32,955 bases of DNA from Bacteroidales bacterium. Lineage in GTDB: Bacteria; Bacteroidota; Bacteroidia; Bacteroidales; UBA932. The notes under the pieces are model-generated. The model was given only the letters and a program-made list of their open reading frames with translations, was not told where the DNA came from and ran no database searches. The translations under genes and the position numbers were made by a program. The stretch lies in contig JAKSKO010000022.1 of the NCBI GenBank assembly GCA_024401715.1, positions 1 to 32,955 of the forward strand. The letters are read 5' to 3'. How positions within the stretch are numbered: the stretch's first letter is position 1; the number at the start of each line of letters is the position of its first letter. Shown piece after piece: positions 6,841-15,130 of the stretch.

Positions 6841-7236
6841 AGCAGAAGCGCTGTGGTGGACCGCCCGCAGATGGTTCTCTTCCAGGCCTTCACAAGTCTG
6901 GAGGCCATGCTGGCCGCTGTTCCCCAGGACAAGCGCAAAGATATTACCGTTGAAGGGGATACGGTTAGGATAAACTATGCAGGCTTCACCATTGCTGTTG
7001 CAATCACGGAGAAACAGCCTTTTTCAAAGGTTGTATTCCAGGATGTTGAGGCGCCGTTCCATTTTACTTTCACCCTTCATTTCGACCCCGCAGAGCTCAT
7101 AACCCAGACCACCCTGTGGATGGAGGTGAATGCAGATATCCCTTTCATGATGAAAGCCCTCATCGGCCCTAAGATTCAGGAGGCGTTGGACACTATAGTA
7201 ATGCAGATTGCAAATGGCGGATTCATCCAGCAGTAA
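6826..7236 (+). CDS. SRPBCC-like (START-fold) protein, unknown function
   Basis: A 136-residue soluble protein starting MAEYKSRSAVVDRPQ. I chose ATG 6826 because the upstream in-frame extension to 6781 lies over the promoter. The pattern is an N-terminal 'MAEYKS' strand, a helix-rich part (about 18-35), alternating strands (VRINYAGFTIAVAI, FHFTFTLHF, TLWMEVNADIPFMMK) and a long C-terminal helix (GPKIQEALDTIVMQIA). This suits the SRPBCC helix-grip fold, which binds small hydrophobic ligands, and resembles small SRPBCC proteins of Bacteroides as I recall them. No catalytic residue can be assigned. It overlaps the start of the rRNA methyltransferase gene by 23 bp, implying translational coupling. 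Confidence 0.75.
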   Translation: MAEYKSRSAVVDRPQMVLFQAFTSLEAMLAAVPQDKRKDITVEGDTVRINYAGFTIAVAITEKQPFSKVVFQDVEAPFHFTFTLHFDPAELITQTTLWMEVNADIPFMMKALIGPKIQEALDTIVMQIANGGFIQQ

Positions 7237-8491
7237 CATACCGGTTGCCATAAGGACAAACCCCTTCAAGGATGCGGACCTGCAGCATCTGCAGTTGTGC
7301 GATCCCGTGCCGTGGAGCCCTTTCGGATATTATCTGAAGGAGCGGCCTTCGTTCACGCTGGACCCGCTTTTCCATGCCGGTGCCTATTATGTGCAGGATG
7401 CTTCCGCAATGCTTGTGGGCTGGATGTTCCGCAGTGTGCTGCCCTATGCCTGTGCGCAGAATGACGGTTCGGGCCGAAGTGCGCTGAAGGTGCTGGACCT
7501 TTGTGCGGCCCCGGGTGGAAAGACCACGGACATGTCGGCTTCCCTGGGGCAGAGCGGCCTGCAGTATATGCTTGTAAGTAACGAGGTCATACATCAGCGT
7601 GCCCTGGCACTGATGGACAACGTTGCCCGCTGGGGAGACCCCAATGTGCTGGTAACCAACAGCGATCCAAAGGAATTTTCCAAGCTGGATTCTTTCTTTG
7701 ACATAATAGTTGCCGATGTACCGTGCAGCGGCGAGGGTATGTTCCGCAAGAGCGAGAATGCCCGCCAGATGTGGAGCGAGGACAATGTGCAGCTCTGTGC
7801 GGCGCGCCAGAGGCGTATCGTGGCCGATGCCTGGAAATCTTTGCGGCCGGGAGGAGTGCTGGTTTACAGCACCTGTACCTTGAATGACAGTGAGAATGAC
7901 GATAATGTCGCCTGGATCCTGGAGGAGCTTGGCGGCAGTATAATCCCGCTTGAAATGCCTTTTGAGGGGCCAAAGAGCACAAAATACGGTTTCCTGATGG
8001 TGCCCGGCGAGGTTCGCGGCGAGGGCCAGTATTGCGCTGCAGTTTTCAAGGGAGATGCTGTGCAGCCGTGCGGGACAAAGCCTGGTGAAAACATGGTGGA
8101 GGAAGCTTCTGCCGTGGAATTCTTTGAAAAAAACTCGGAGATATTCGCCCTGCCCGCTTTCATGGCACAGAATATGGGAATTATCGGGAAGAAGCTTAAT
8201 GTGCTTAACGCCGGCGTACATGCCTTCAGCGTTAAAGGCAGGGATAAGATTCCGTATGAGGATCTGGCCCTCAGCGCAATCATGCAGGAGGGGGATTTCC
8301 CTGATGTCGCCCTGGAAAAAAAGGACGCCCTGCGCTTCCTGCATAAGGATGCCCTTCAGTTAAAGGATGCTCCAACTGGCTATGTTACAGTAAGTTATCA
8401 GGGGCTTTGCCTTGGTTTCGTGAAGAATCTTGGCAATCGCGCCAACAACCTGCACCCATCGGGCCGCAGGATAATGATGAACGTCGAATAA
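7214..8491 (+). CDS. RsmF-like rRNA (cytosine-C5)-methyltransferase
   Basis: A protein of about 425 residues of the NOL1/NOP2/Sun family of SAM-dependent 5-methylcytosine RNA methyltransferases, most like RsmF-type enzymes. The SAM site reads VLDLCAAPGGKTTDM, the motif IV cysteine is in DVPCSGEGMFRK and the catalytic motif VI cysteine is in YSTCTLNDSEND. The C-terminal part (about 300-425) ends with LHPSGRRIM, typical of the RsmF RNA-binding extension. ATG 7214 is preferred; a TTG at 7208 is possible, and a stop codon lies just upstream in frame. The N-terminus is short: homologues normally have about 20-25 extra residues before the SIRxNPxK-like segment (here VAIRTNPFK). Confidence 0.9.
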   Translation: MADSSSSNIPVAIRTNPFKDADLQHLQLCDPVPWSPFGYYLKERPSFTLDPLFHAGAYYVQDASAMLVGWMFRSVLPYACAQNDGSGRSALKVLDLCAAPGGKTTDMSASLGQSGLQYMLVSNEVIHQRALALMDNVARWGDPNVLVTNSDPKEFSKLDSFFDIIVADVPCSGEGMFRKSENARQMWSEDNVQLCAARQRRIVADAWKSLRPGGVLVYSTCTLNDSENDDNVAWILEELGGSIIPLEMPFEGPKSTKYGFLMVPGEVRGEGQYCAAVFKGDAVQPCGTKPGENMVEEASAVEFFEKNSEIFALPAFMAQNMGIIGKKLNVLNAGVHAFSVKGRDKIPYEDLALSAIMQEGDFPDVALEKKDALRFLHKDALQLKDAPTGYVTVSYQGLCLGFVKNLGNRANNLHPSGRRIMMNVE

Positions 8492-8497
8492 AAGTTT

Positions 8498-9328
8498 ATG
8501 AAAAAAGTATACCTTATATTATTGAGTCTGCTGTCCCTTGCTGCCGTAGCATCGGCCCAGACTACTGAAGATTATCAAAGCCGATACAACAGCCTTGTGA
8601 ACCGCGTGGGTTATGCGGGTGTGGGTGTGGACTATCTCATTGCAAAATGGGAGAAAGCGGATCCCGTGGATGTGAACCATATGGTTGCAAGATTCAACTA
8701 CTACATCACCAGGGGAAGGAAAGATACCGTTGCGGTTTCCTTCAAACCGAATTACAGGGGAATGGAGCCGGTACTTTCCCTGCAGGACTCGCTGGGAGTG
8801 AGAAGGTACTACTATAATGTGCCCAGCTTTAATCCGGAGGATTTTGCCGCTGCCGTCAAGAGCGTGAACAATGCCATCGCCCACGACAATAACCGTCTGG
8901 ATCTGGTTATCCTGAAGACGGATTCCTTCGTGGCCAGAGAAGGTGACATCCCGGATCAGTCCAAAGACCTGGTGCTGGAGCTGGCAGACAATACTTTCGC
9001 GCGCAACTACAAGTGGAACTGGATGGGGAAGGAGAGCGTGACAGAAGAGGAGGTTCTGGAGGAGATACAGCGCTATTGCTTCATTTTCTATAACTGTGAT
9101 ACACCTCAGGCCATGGAAGCTTTTCGCCAGATAAGCGAGAAAATTGTGAAGTATAATCCGAAAAACGTTGCTTTCATAAACAATATCGGTGCCTATTATG
9201 CATACAGGCAGGATTTGAAGAAAGCTCTGGGCTATTATAAAAAGGCGCAGAAGATAGATCCTTCGGACAATATTTCCAGTATGAATATCAAGCGTCTGGA
9301 AAAGCGTCTTGCAGCGGGGAAGAAATAG
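8498..9328 (+). CDS. Secreted TPR-containing protein, unknown function
   Basis: A 276-residue protein with a signal peptide (MKKVYLILLSLLSLAAVASA, cleavage near residue 20), so it is probably periplasmic. The middle is rich in charged and aromatic residues with no motif I recognise. The C-terminus (about 222-262) carries one or two TPR-like units: FINNIGAYYAYRQDLKKALG followed by YYKKAQKIDPSDN, the usual shape of a TPR helix pair. It follows the rRNA methyltransferase by 6 bp and precedes the permease by 3 bp, so the three share a transcript. A protein-protein scaffold role in the periplasm is inference. Confidence 0.8.
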   Translation: MKKVYLILLSLLSLAAVASAQTTEDYQSRYNSLVNRVGYAGVGVDYLIAKWEKADPVDVNHMVARFNYYITRGRKDTVAVSFKPNYRGMEPVLSLQDSLGVRRYYYNVPSFNPEDFAAAVKSVNNAIAHDNNRLDLVILKTDSFVAREGDIPDQSKDLVLELADNTFARNYKWNWMGKESVTEEEVLEEIQRYCFIFYNCDTPQAMEAFRQISEKIVKYNPKNVAFINNIGAYYAYRQDLKKALGYYKKAQKIDPSDNISSMNIKRLEKRLAAGKK

Positions 9329-9331
9329 GGG

Positions 9332-10474
9332 ATGAAGGCGGCCTCGTTCATATCCGGCAGAATTAAGTTCAACAGCCGAACGGCCAGCGTAAGCATTGCG
9401 CTGTCCTTTGCCGTCATGATTATTGCCATTGCCATAGCCCAGGGGTATCGCCACACGATATACGGGCATCTAAGCATGCTAAGCGGTGATATCGTGGTTA
9501 CAAGCGTGTCCATGATGGACAGTGTGGACCCTGTGGAGAACTGCGATATCCATGTGGAGGAGATTTGCAGCGTAAAAGGTGTGCTTTCCGCAAAACCGGT
9601 GCTGTATTCGGCTGGAATCGTCAAGAATGGCGATGATATTCACGGGGTCATGTTCAAATCATCGGCCGGGATTGAAGAAGATATGGCAGTGTCCGTTCCG
9701 CGCAAACTGGCCGGACTGCTGCAGATAGACAAAGGGGATGCCCTGCTGGGCTATTTCGTGGGAGACAGGCTAAGCATAAGGAAATTCAATGTGGTATCCG
9801 TCTACGAGAGCCTGGTTACCGATGACGACAAACTTGTGGTCTACTGCAACGGCGAAATGCTGCGCCGCGTGCTTGGTTACGGCCCGCAGCAGGCTTCGTC
9901 CATAGAGGTGTGCACTCTTCAGGGAGCAGATACGGACCTTGTTGCCACAGAGATATCGGAAATCCTGTATGACAGCGCCGATGAAGACGAAACTCCTTTG
10001 CTGGCCACTTCGGTTCGCAGAATGTACAGCCAGATTTTCGACTGGCTGCATCTTGTTGACACCAACGTCAGCGTGATTCTGGTGCTTATGGTCATAGTGG
10101 GCGGCTTCAACATGATATGCTCTCTGCTTATCCTTCTTTTCCAGAATATCAGAACCATTGGCATACTGAAGACCATGGGCATGACAAACGCCTCCATCTC
10201 CCACAGTTTCATCCTGTCATCGGCACGTCTTGTGGGGAAGGCCATGATTTGGGGAAATGCCGCAGCCTTTATCCTCTGCCAATTACAAAAAACTTTCCAC
10301 ATCATAAAACTGGATGCGGAAAGTTATTTCATCGATTATGTCCCGATAGCCCTGGATATACCTTATATATTGATATCGGAACTTGTTGCCTTCGCAGCCA
10401 TAATGCTTCTTCTTTGGCTGCCTTGCCGTTTTATCTCAAAAGTTGACCCATCCCGCTCGGTGAGATACCTATAG
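9332..10474 (+). CDS. FtsX/LolC-like ABC transporter permease
   Basis: A 380-residue membrane protein with the MacB/FtsX/LolC permease layout: an N-terminal helix (about 18-38), a large periplasmic domain (about 40-235), then three helices (about 241-270, 295-312 and 348-370). The segment FQNIRTIGILKTMGMTNASI is the characteristic cytoplasmic coupling loop of this family. The C-terminus RFISKVDPSRSVRYL is also typical. Family members work with an ATPase to move lipoproteins or signal across the envelope, but no ATPase gene is in the window. Its last 44 bp overlap the 3' end of the convergent porin gene. Confidence 0.88.
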   Translation: MKAASFISGRIKFNSRTASVSIALSFAVMIIAIAIAQGYRHTIYGHLSMLSGDIVVTSVSMMDSVDPVENCDIHVEEICSVKGVLSAKPVLYSAGIVKNGDDIHGVMFKSSAGIEEDMAVSVPRKLAGLLQIDKGDALLGYFVGDRLSIRKFNVVSVYESLVTDDDKLVVYCNGEMLRRVLGYGPQQASSIEVCTLQGADTDLVATEISEILYDSADEDETPLLATSVRRMYSQIFDWLHLVDTNVSVILVLMVIVGGFNMICSLLILLFQNIRTIGILKTMGMTNASISHSFILSSARLVGKAMIWGNAAAFILCQLQKTFHIIKLDAESYFIDYVPIALDIPYILISELVAFAAIMLLLWLPCRFISKVDPSRSVRYL

Positions 10475-12986
10475 AGCCTCCGGAAGAACTTCTGCCGGAA
10501 TTGCTTCCTGAAGACGAGCTTCTGCCGCCTGTGCTGTTGCCGCTGCCGTGGTCGTGGCTGTGACCGGCTTTGCCCGGACGTATGTAGAACGGCCAGAAGA
10601 TACCGAATTTTATGTTTCTCTGAGTGTGGATGTAGTGGGCTGCGGTGAAGTAGTCCTTGCCTTTTTTCAACGGGCCGCCCTGTCCTACGTTCTCCACCTT
10701 GATGAAGATGCAGGCGCGTTTCCACTGCAGATTCACGAATACGTCAAACACGGGACACATGCCTATCAGGTCCTTGTCCTGGTTGTAGAATACGCCCAAC
10801 TCCGGATTGTATCCGGGCATGGCCCATTTCGTGTTGAAGAAACCGTTGGCACCCAACTGCACCTGCAGCACGTTTTTCACTGCGTAGAATTGCAGGAACC
10901 ATCTGAGGTTCAGCGCCAGGGTTGGCACGGGGATGACATTCTGGTTTGAACTTATCTGTGCAAGTATCCTGTTGTCCAGGTGCAGCCACCAAATCACGAA
11001 TTCCTTGTTGAGGCTTGCAGACAGTATGTTCACGGGACTTGCGCTCTGCTGTATCATGCCTTTGCCGTCATAGTAGATGGAATTGGCGGCGATGGTGTAG
11101 TTTACGTCCAGGCCCAGTTTCCAATGAGGGATGTTTATGCTGCCTCCGAAGCGTGTGAGAGAGCGTTTTGTGAAATTGTTATGCCACTCGAAGTGGTTCA
11201 GAAGGATATCCTGCTCGTAGTGGTCCGGGGCTGTGAGGTCTGTGTGGAAGTTCACGCCCAGGCTTATAGGGGAATCCTTGTGACGGCGGAAAGGATACAT
11301 GTGGAAGGCCATTTCCGCATCTACGTTGAAGTCTCCCGCATGTTTGCCTATAAAGAACAGCTGTGCGTTGGCATTCCAGTTGAAGTATTTCTTCACATTG
11401 CCCCTGAGACCGGCATAGGCATAGAGGTCATTCTCGAAACTGTTACGGAATCTTGTAGCTTTCTGATCCTCTTCCAGCCTTATCCTGTCCCTGTACATGA
11501 GCAGCTTGTCTCCTATACCCACGTCAACCTTTGAAATGAAGAAGTCTTCCTTCCATGGCTGCAGCCTCATGTAAAAGCGGTTGTCCAGCCTCATCACCTT
11601 CAGGGAATCGGCACTTTTGCTTGGGTTCAGGAGGAATACGTCGTTGTAGAAGGCGCGTCCGTAAGAATCGCTGATGTCGTCATCGTAGGTTCTTGTGAAC
11701 ATGTTCCACTCTGTGGTGTGACCTATGAAAGCTGTTGTTGTCTTGGTGGAATCCTTGCCCAGCGGAATGCGCAGGTTGTGGTTCAGGAACACCATGTGGC
11801 GTCCAACCTTGCTGTTGGCCTTGTTCAGGTTCACCTCTATCTCCCTGGATTTCAGGGTTGTGTCCCTGATGTCCGACGGCCTCACATAACCGCCGTTCTC
11901 CTGTGCGGTGAGCCCGTCATACTGATAGCCCGCATGCATGGAGTATCTCTCTCCAAGAAAGTTGGTGCTTAGGCCGAAGTGGTATGACGATGTTTTCTGG
12001 TTTGTCATCTTGCTGCCCGTTCCGTACTTGTTCAGCTCCAGGGTGAGATTCAGCCTCGGAGTGATGTTCTGGGTGGACAAGAGTCGTACGTTCAACTCTT
12101 CCATGTCGCCGGAAGCGAAAGGTGTTCCCCAGTAGCCAAGTTCCGTGTGAGGGGTCTTGGTGTTGTATGCGGGAATGGAATTGGCATCATAGGTCCACGC
12201 GCGCAGCGGGGTGAAGAAGATTGCATTCTCCTCTTCCTTTCTCTTGCTAACGTCATAAAGCTGCACCGGACCGCCGGCGTTTCCAAGCCAGGTGGCGTTC
12301 ACGTCTTCCCTCATGAAAGGGTAGTCGTAGAAATGATAGTTCAGCGTGGTGTCCAGCTTGTGAATCTTGAAGTCTCCGAAACGCTTGTCGTTCGTAAGGA
12401 GCAGTATGCGCTTGTATTGCATGCTGTCCGGGATGAACGCTGTTTCAAGCACGCGGGGCGTGTTCTGCAGTACACTGTCCTTGTATGCGACAATGCTGTC
12501 CTTCACGTGCATCATGCTGTCCAGCTTGCGTCTCTGGGCAGGAATGGTGATATGCTCCATTACCCATTTCTTCTTCTCCTTCTTCGGAAGGGAATCGAAC
12601 CAGGCCTCGAACTCTATCCTGGCCTGCAGGGTGGAATCCCTTACGAACCTGTCCCTGAACACGCTGTCCACAAGGGTTTTTATATCTTCCGGAACGTCCG
12701 GCTCTTCAAAATCTATCCTTTCCAGTTCAGCGCTGTCTATCTGGTAGACATGCATCAGGGAATCCGCATAAAAAAGGAGACTGTCCGAAGGCCAGGTCCT
12801 TAGCACGCTGTCCGGAATAAGCAGCCTGGGGTCATAGAAACCGTCATCCTCCTCGTCGTCATCTATATTTATCTGCGGATATTCCACACGGGGCATCCAC
12901 CCGTACTTCACCATTGGCGAAGACAGGCTCTGGAATGCCACGAAGGCAACAAGTACAAGGGGGAATATCAGTTTTTTACAGTTCAT
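10431..12986 (-). CDS. Putative porin-family outer-membrane beta-barrel protein
   Basis: An 851-residue outer-membrane protein resembling the Bacteroidetes 'putative porin' family. It has a signal peptide (about 1-22), an acidic stretch (DDDEEDDG), then a long N-terminal region rich in DSxxxxDS-type helices (about 50-190). Numerous alternating aromatic/polar strands follow to the end of the barrel near GIFWPFYIRP. After the barrel comes a Ser/Gly/His-rich tail of about 45 residues (GHSHDHGSGNSTGGRSSSSG and beyond), unusual because barrels normally end in an aromatic residue. That tail overlaps the convergent permease gene. It starts 17 bp downstream of pncA on the same strand, so it is probably transcribed with pncBA. 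The substrate is unknown. Confidence 0.85.
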   Translation of the reverse strand: MNCKKLIFPLVLVAFVAFQSLSSPMVKYGWMPRVEYPQINIDDDEEDDGFYDPRLLIPDSVLRTWPSDSLLFYADSLMHVYQIDSAELERIDFEEPDVPEDIKTLVDSVFRDRFVRDSTLQARIEFEAWFDSLPKKEKKKWVMEHITIPAQRRKLDSMMHVKDSIVAYKDSVLQNTPRVLETAFIPDSMQYKRILLLTNDKRFGDFKIHKLDTTLNYHFYDYPFMREDVNATWLGNAGGPVQLYDVSKRKEEENAIFFTPLRAWTYDANSIPAYNTKTPHTELGYWGTPFASGDMEELNVRLLSTQNITPRLNLTLELNKYGTGSKMTNQKTSSYHFGLSTNFLGERYSMHAGYQYDGLTAQENGGYVRPSDIRDTTLKSREIEVNLNKANSKVGRHMVFLNHNLRIPLGKDSTKTTTAFIGHTTEWNMFTRTYDDDISDSYGRAFYNDVFLLNPSKSADSLKVMRLDNRFYMRLQPWKEDFFISKVDVGIGDKLLMYRDRIRLEEDQKATRFRNSFENDLYAYAGLRGNVKKYFNWNANAQLFFIGKHAGDFNVDAEMAFHMYPFRRHKDSPISLGVNFHTDLTAPDHYEQDILLNHFEWHNNFTKRSLTRFGGSINIPHWKLGLDVNYTIAANSIYYDGKGMIQQSASPVNILSASLNKEFVIWWLHLDNRILAQISSNQNVIPVPTLALNLRWFLQFYAVKNVLQVQLGANGFFNTKWAMPGYNPELGVFYNQDKDLIGMCPVFDVFVNLQWKRACIFIKVENVGQGGPLKKGKDYFTAAHYIHTQRNIKFGIFWPFYIRPGKAGHSHDHGSGNSTGGRSSSSGSNSGRSSSGGSIGISPSGMGQLLR

Positions 12987-13002
12987 CAGGCTGGAAGTCT
13001 TT

Positions 13003-13590
13003 TTATTTTATTTCTATGCCCTCTGCGGCCATCTCCGAAAGGGTTTTGTTGTGACCGTCTTCATTCACATATGCCAGGGCATCTTTCAGGATATGCACCT
13101 TGTATCCGGCTTTCTTCAGGTCTGTTGCGGTATTTTTCACGCAATACTCCGTGGCTATGCCGCATACATATACGTCGCTTATTCCCAGAAGGCCCAGGAT
13201 TTCGTCCATGGTCTGGTCCGCATCGCTTTTGCCTTCGAAACCGGAGTATTGCTCGCAATTGTTGTCACAACCCTTATGGAAGATGAGGTCTTCATTCACG
13301 TATGGCAGCAGATCTTCGTGTATCTGAGCTCCGCGGGTTCCTGCAACGCAGTGAGGGGGCCAAACCCCGCCGTTTTCCCTGAAGGAGCAATGGTCTGCGG
13401 GATGATGGTCGCACACGAACATCACCGGGATGGTGTCTGCAATGCCGTTCTCGTCAAAATCGTCCACGCTTACGGTTTTGTGCAGGAAGTCCCTGCAGCT
13501 TTCCACTGCTTTTTCCGCGTTCAGACATGCAAGAGAGCCGTCAATGAAGTCGTACAGCATGTCCACTATGATGATTGCGCTGTTTCTCAT
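13003..13590 (-). CDS. pncA: Nicotinamidase
   Basis: A 195-residue isochorismatase-fold nicotinamidase, converting nicotinamide to nicotinate for NAD salvage in the cytoplasm. The catalytic triad is visible: D10 (IIIVDMLYDF), K106 (FHKGCD) and C150 (GIATEYCVKNTATDL). The metal site DHHPADHC gives D61, H63 and H68. VWPPHCVAGTRGA is the usual substrate-side segment. Its start overlaps the pncB stop by 4 bp (ATGA-type overlap), and the two catalyse consecutive steps. The length is normal for the family. Confidence 0.94.
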   Translation of the reverse strand: MRNSAIIIVDMLYDFIDGSLACLNAEKAVESCRDFLHKTVSVDDFDENGIADTIPVMFVCDHHPADHCSFRENGGVWPPHCVAGTRGAQIHEDLLPYVNEDLIFHKGCDNNCEQYSGFEGKSDADQTMDEILGLLGISDVYVCGIATEYCVKNTATDLKKAGYKVHILKDALAYVNEDGHNKTLSEMAAEGIEIK

Positions 13591-15074
13591 AACTTGAATT
13601 CGTTAATTTCCCTGTTGAGGCGGTCCAGAATCTCTATCTTCAAGTTGTAGAGGGCGTCACTGATGTCCACCTTGTAGAAATGCGGGTTGATAAGACGCCT
13701 TTCCGATGCGTCGAAATCGTGCAGGGTCTGCTGGAAATATTCCTTCTTCTGGGCCAGGGTGTGCTCCTGGTGCACGTCCTTGCTGTTTTCAATTACAAGG
13801 TGCTGCAAAGGACGCACCTGGTATTCTCCCTTGTACAGGGTTTTGTGCTTGAAACGGTCGAACTCGTCAAAGATCTCCACGGTTTCGCCCGCAAGGAGAT
13901 TGCGCTCCATATCGTCTCCGCGAAGACAGGTTACATCGGCCTCGTTAAGCATGCCCTTTCCTTCCTTGTCCTGCATCTTTATGCGGTATGTTACCTGGAA
14001 GCCCGGGTTGATGAGCTTTATCTTGTCCTCGCTGCGTTTCAGAACAGGCATGTCGTCTATCTGAACCAGCTTGTACACTCCGCCGAAGCATGGGGCCGCC
14101 TTGCTGGTTGCAATGGCATCACCCACACCATAACTGTCTATCCTTGCACCCTGGCGCTCCAGGTCTGCAATAAGGTATTCGTCCAGGCCGTTGGTTGCAA
14201 ATATCTGGCACTCCTGCAGGCCGTTCCGGTCCAGGATGGAACGCACCTTCTGGCTGAGGTATGCAAGGTCTCCGCTGTCCAGCCTTACGCCGAAGGCGGG
14301 TTTGTAGCCGTTGCCTATGCCGTTTTCCCTGAATGCCCTTATTGCGTTCTTGATGCCGCAGCGCAGGGTGTCATAGGTGTCTATAAGCAGGATGAGCGGC
14401 TCTCCCATATGGGTTTTGATATACTGGCTGAAGGCTGTGTGCTCTCCCTCCACGGTGCAGCCGAAACTGGTCACGTAGCTGTGGGCCATGGTTCCGGTGC
14501 TGCCGTAATCATACATCACGCCCGTGAGGATGTTGGATGTTGCGGCGCAACCCGCTATTATTGCAGCCTTCGCGCCGTAGGTTGCTGCCCATGGGCCGTG
14601 TGCCCTGCGGGAGCCGAACTCGCTTACCGGATGCTGTGTGGCCCTGCACACGCGTGATGCCTTGGTTGCAACTGCCATCTGGTGGTTCATGATGCAAAGC
14701 ATGGGGGTTTCCAGAACCTGTGCCTCCACAAGGGGGCCTTCAACGATTATGACAGGTTCGTTGGGGAAGGCGATTTCTCCCTCGCGCATGGCCCACACGT
14801 TCCCGGTGAACTTCATTCCGCTGAGGTATTCGCGGTATTCGGCATATTCCGGGCCTGGCATGAATTTCTGGAAGAAATCCGCCGGCATCCTGCCTAGATT
14901 CTGAATCATCTCTATAACTTCCTGGGTGCCGCTTACAACAGCCCAGTTGTTGTTCTCCGGAGCTTTGCGGTAGAAGAAGTTGAAAATGGCCTTCTTGTCT
15001 TTCATTCCACTGTCGTAGAATGATTTGCCCATGGTATACTGATACTTGTCCGAGCAGTATGCGAAATTCAGCAT
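13587..15074 (-). CDS. pncB: Nicotinate phosphoribosyltransferase
   Basis: A 495-residue nicotinate phosphoribosyltransferase, making nicotinate mononucleotide from nicotinate and PRPP, with ATP use in this family. Typical segments are the N-terminal DKYQYTMGKSFYDSG, FNFFYRKAPENN, EFGSRRAHGPWAA, LTGVMYDYGSTGTMAHSYV, GVRLDSGDLAYLS and IFATNGLDEYLI. The His in TMAHSY is expected to be the phosphorylated/catalytic site by family knowledge. The length suits the longer bacterial form. It is the first gene of a pncB-pncA unit and has a near-perfect promoter (15100-15130) that runs into the start codon of the divergent RluA-family gene. Confidence 0.95.
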   Translation of the reverse strand: MLNFAYCSDKYQYTMGKSFYDSGMKDKKAIFNFFYRKAPENNNWAVVSGTQEVIEMIQNLGRMPADFFQKFMPGPEYAEYREYLSGMKFTGNVWAMREGEIAFPNEPVIIVEGPLVEAQVLETPMLCIMNHQMAVATKASRVCRATQHPVSEFGSRRAHGPWAATYGAKAAIIAGCAATSNILTGVMYDYGSTGTMAHSYVTSFGCTVEGEHTAFSQYIKTHMGEPLILLIDTYDTLRCGIKNAIRAFRENGIGNGYKPAFGVRLDSGDLAYLSQKVRSILDRNGLQECQIFATNGLDEYLIADLERQGARIDSYGVGDAIATSKAAPCFGGVYKLVQIDDMPVLKRSEDKIKLINPGFQVTYRIKMQDKEGKGMLNEADVTCLRGDDMERNLLAGETVEIFDEFDRFKHKTLYKGEYQVRPLQHLVIENSKDVHQEHTLAQKKEYFQQTLHDFDASERRLINPHFYKVDISDALYNLKIEILDRLNREINEFKL

Positions 15075-15099
15075 TATAAATTTATTTATAAAAATCGCG

Positions 15100-15130
15100 C
15101 AAAGTTAGTAAATTTGCATGGAATAACAAA
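15100..15130 (-). promoter_or_regulatory. Promoter of pncB-pncA
   Basis: On the minus strand TTTG (15127-15130), a 19-bp spacer and TAACTTTG (15100-15107) match the Bacteroidetes consensus exactly. The predicted start is near 15093, about 19 nt before pncB ATG. The -33 box touches the start codon of the divergent RluA-family gene at 15131. Confidence 0.75.
15109..15116 (+). promoter_or_regulatory. Putative -7 box of the RluA-family gene
   Basis: TAAATTTG at 15109-15116 matches TAnnTTTG, with the start expected near 15123 and an ATG at 15131, giving a very short leader. No clear TTTG -33 box is present. It lies back to back with, and overlaps, the pncB promoter, so the two may compete for RNA polymerase. 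Confidence 0.45.

Noticed and set aside
7223-8344. Minus-strand open frame of 373 codons
   Set aside because: It is antisense to the RsmF-like gene, which has intact SAM and catalytic motifs. No signal of its own was seen.
8519-9469. Minus-strand open frame of 316 codons
   Set aside because: It is antisense to the TPR protein and permease start, with repetitive His/Ile/Val content and no recognisable fold.
10509-10560. Tandem repeat or mobile element in the Ser/Gly-rich porin tail
   Set aside because: The repetitiveness is at the amino-acid level (Ser/Gly codons). No unit repeats exactly at the DNA level.
10980-11534. Plus-strand open frame of 184 codons and similar ones inside the porin gene
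   Set aside because: They are shadows of the porin coding frame, without start signals or motifs.
13680-14657. Plus-strand open frame of 325 codons
   Set aside because: It is antisense to pncB, where all family motifs are in the minus strand frame.
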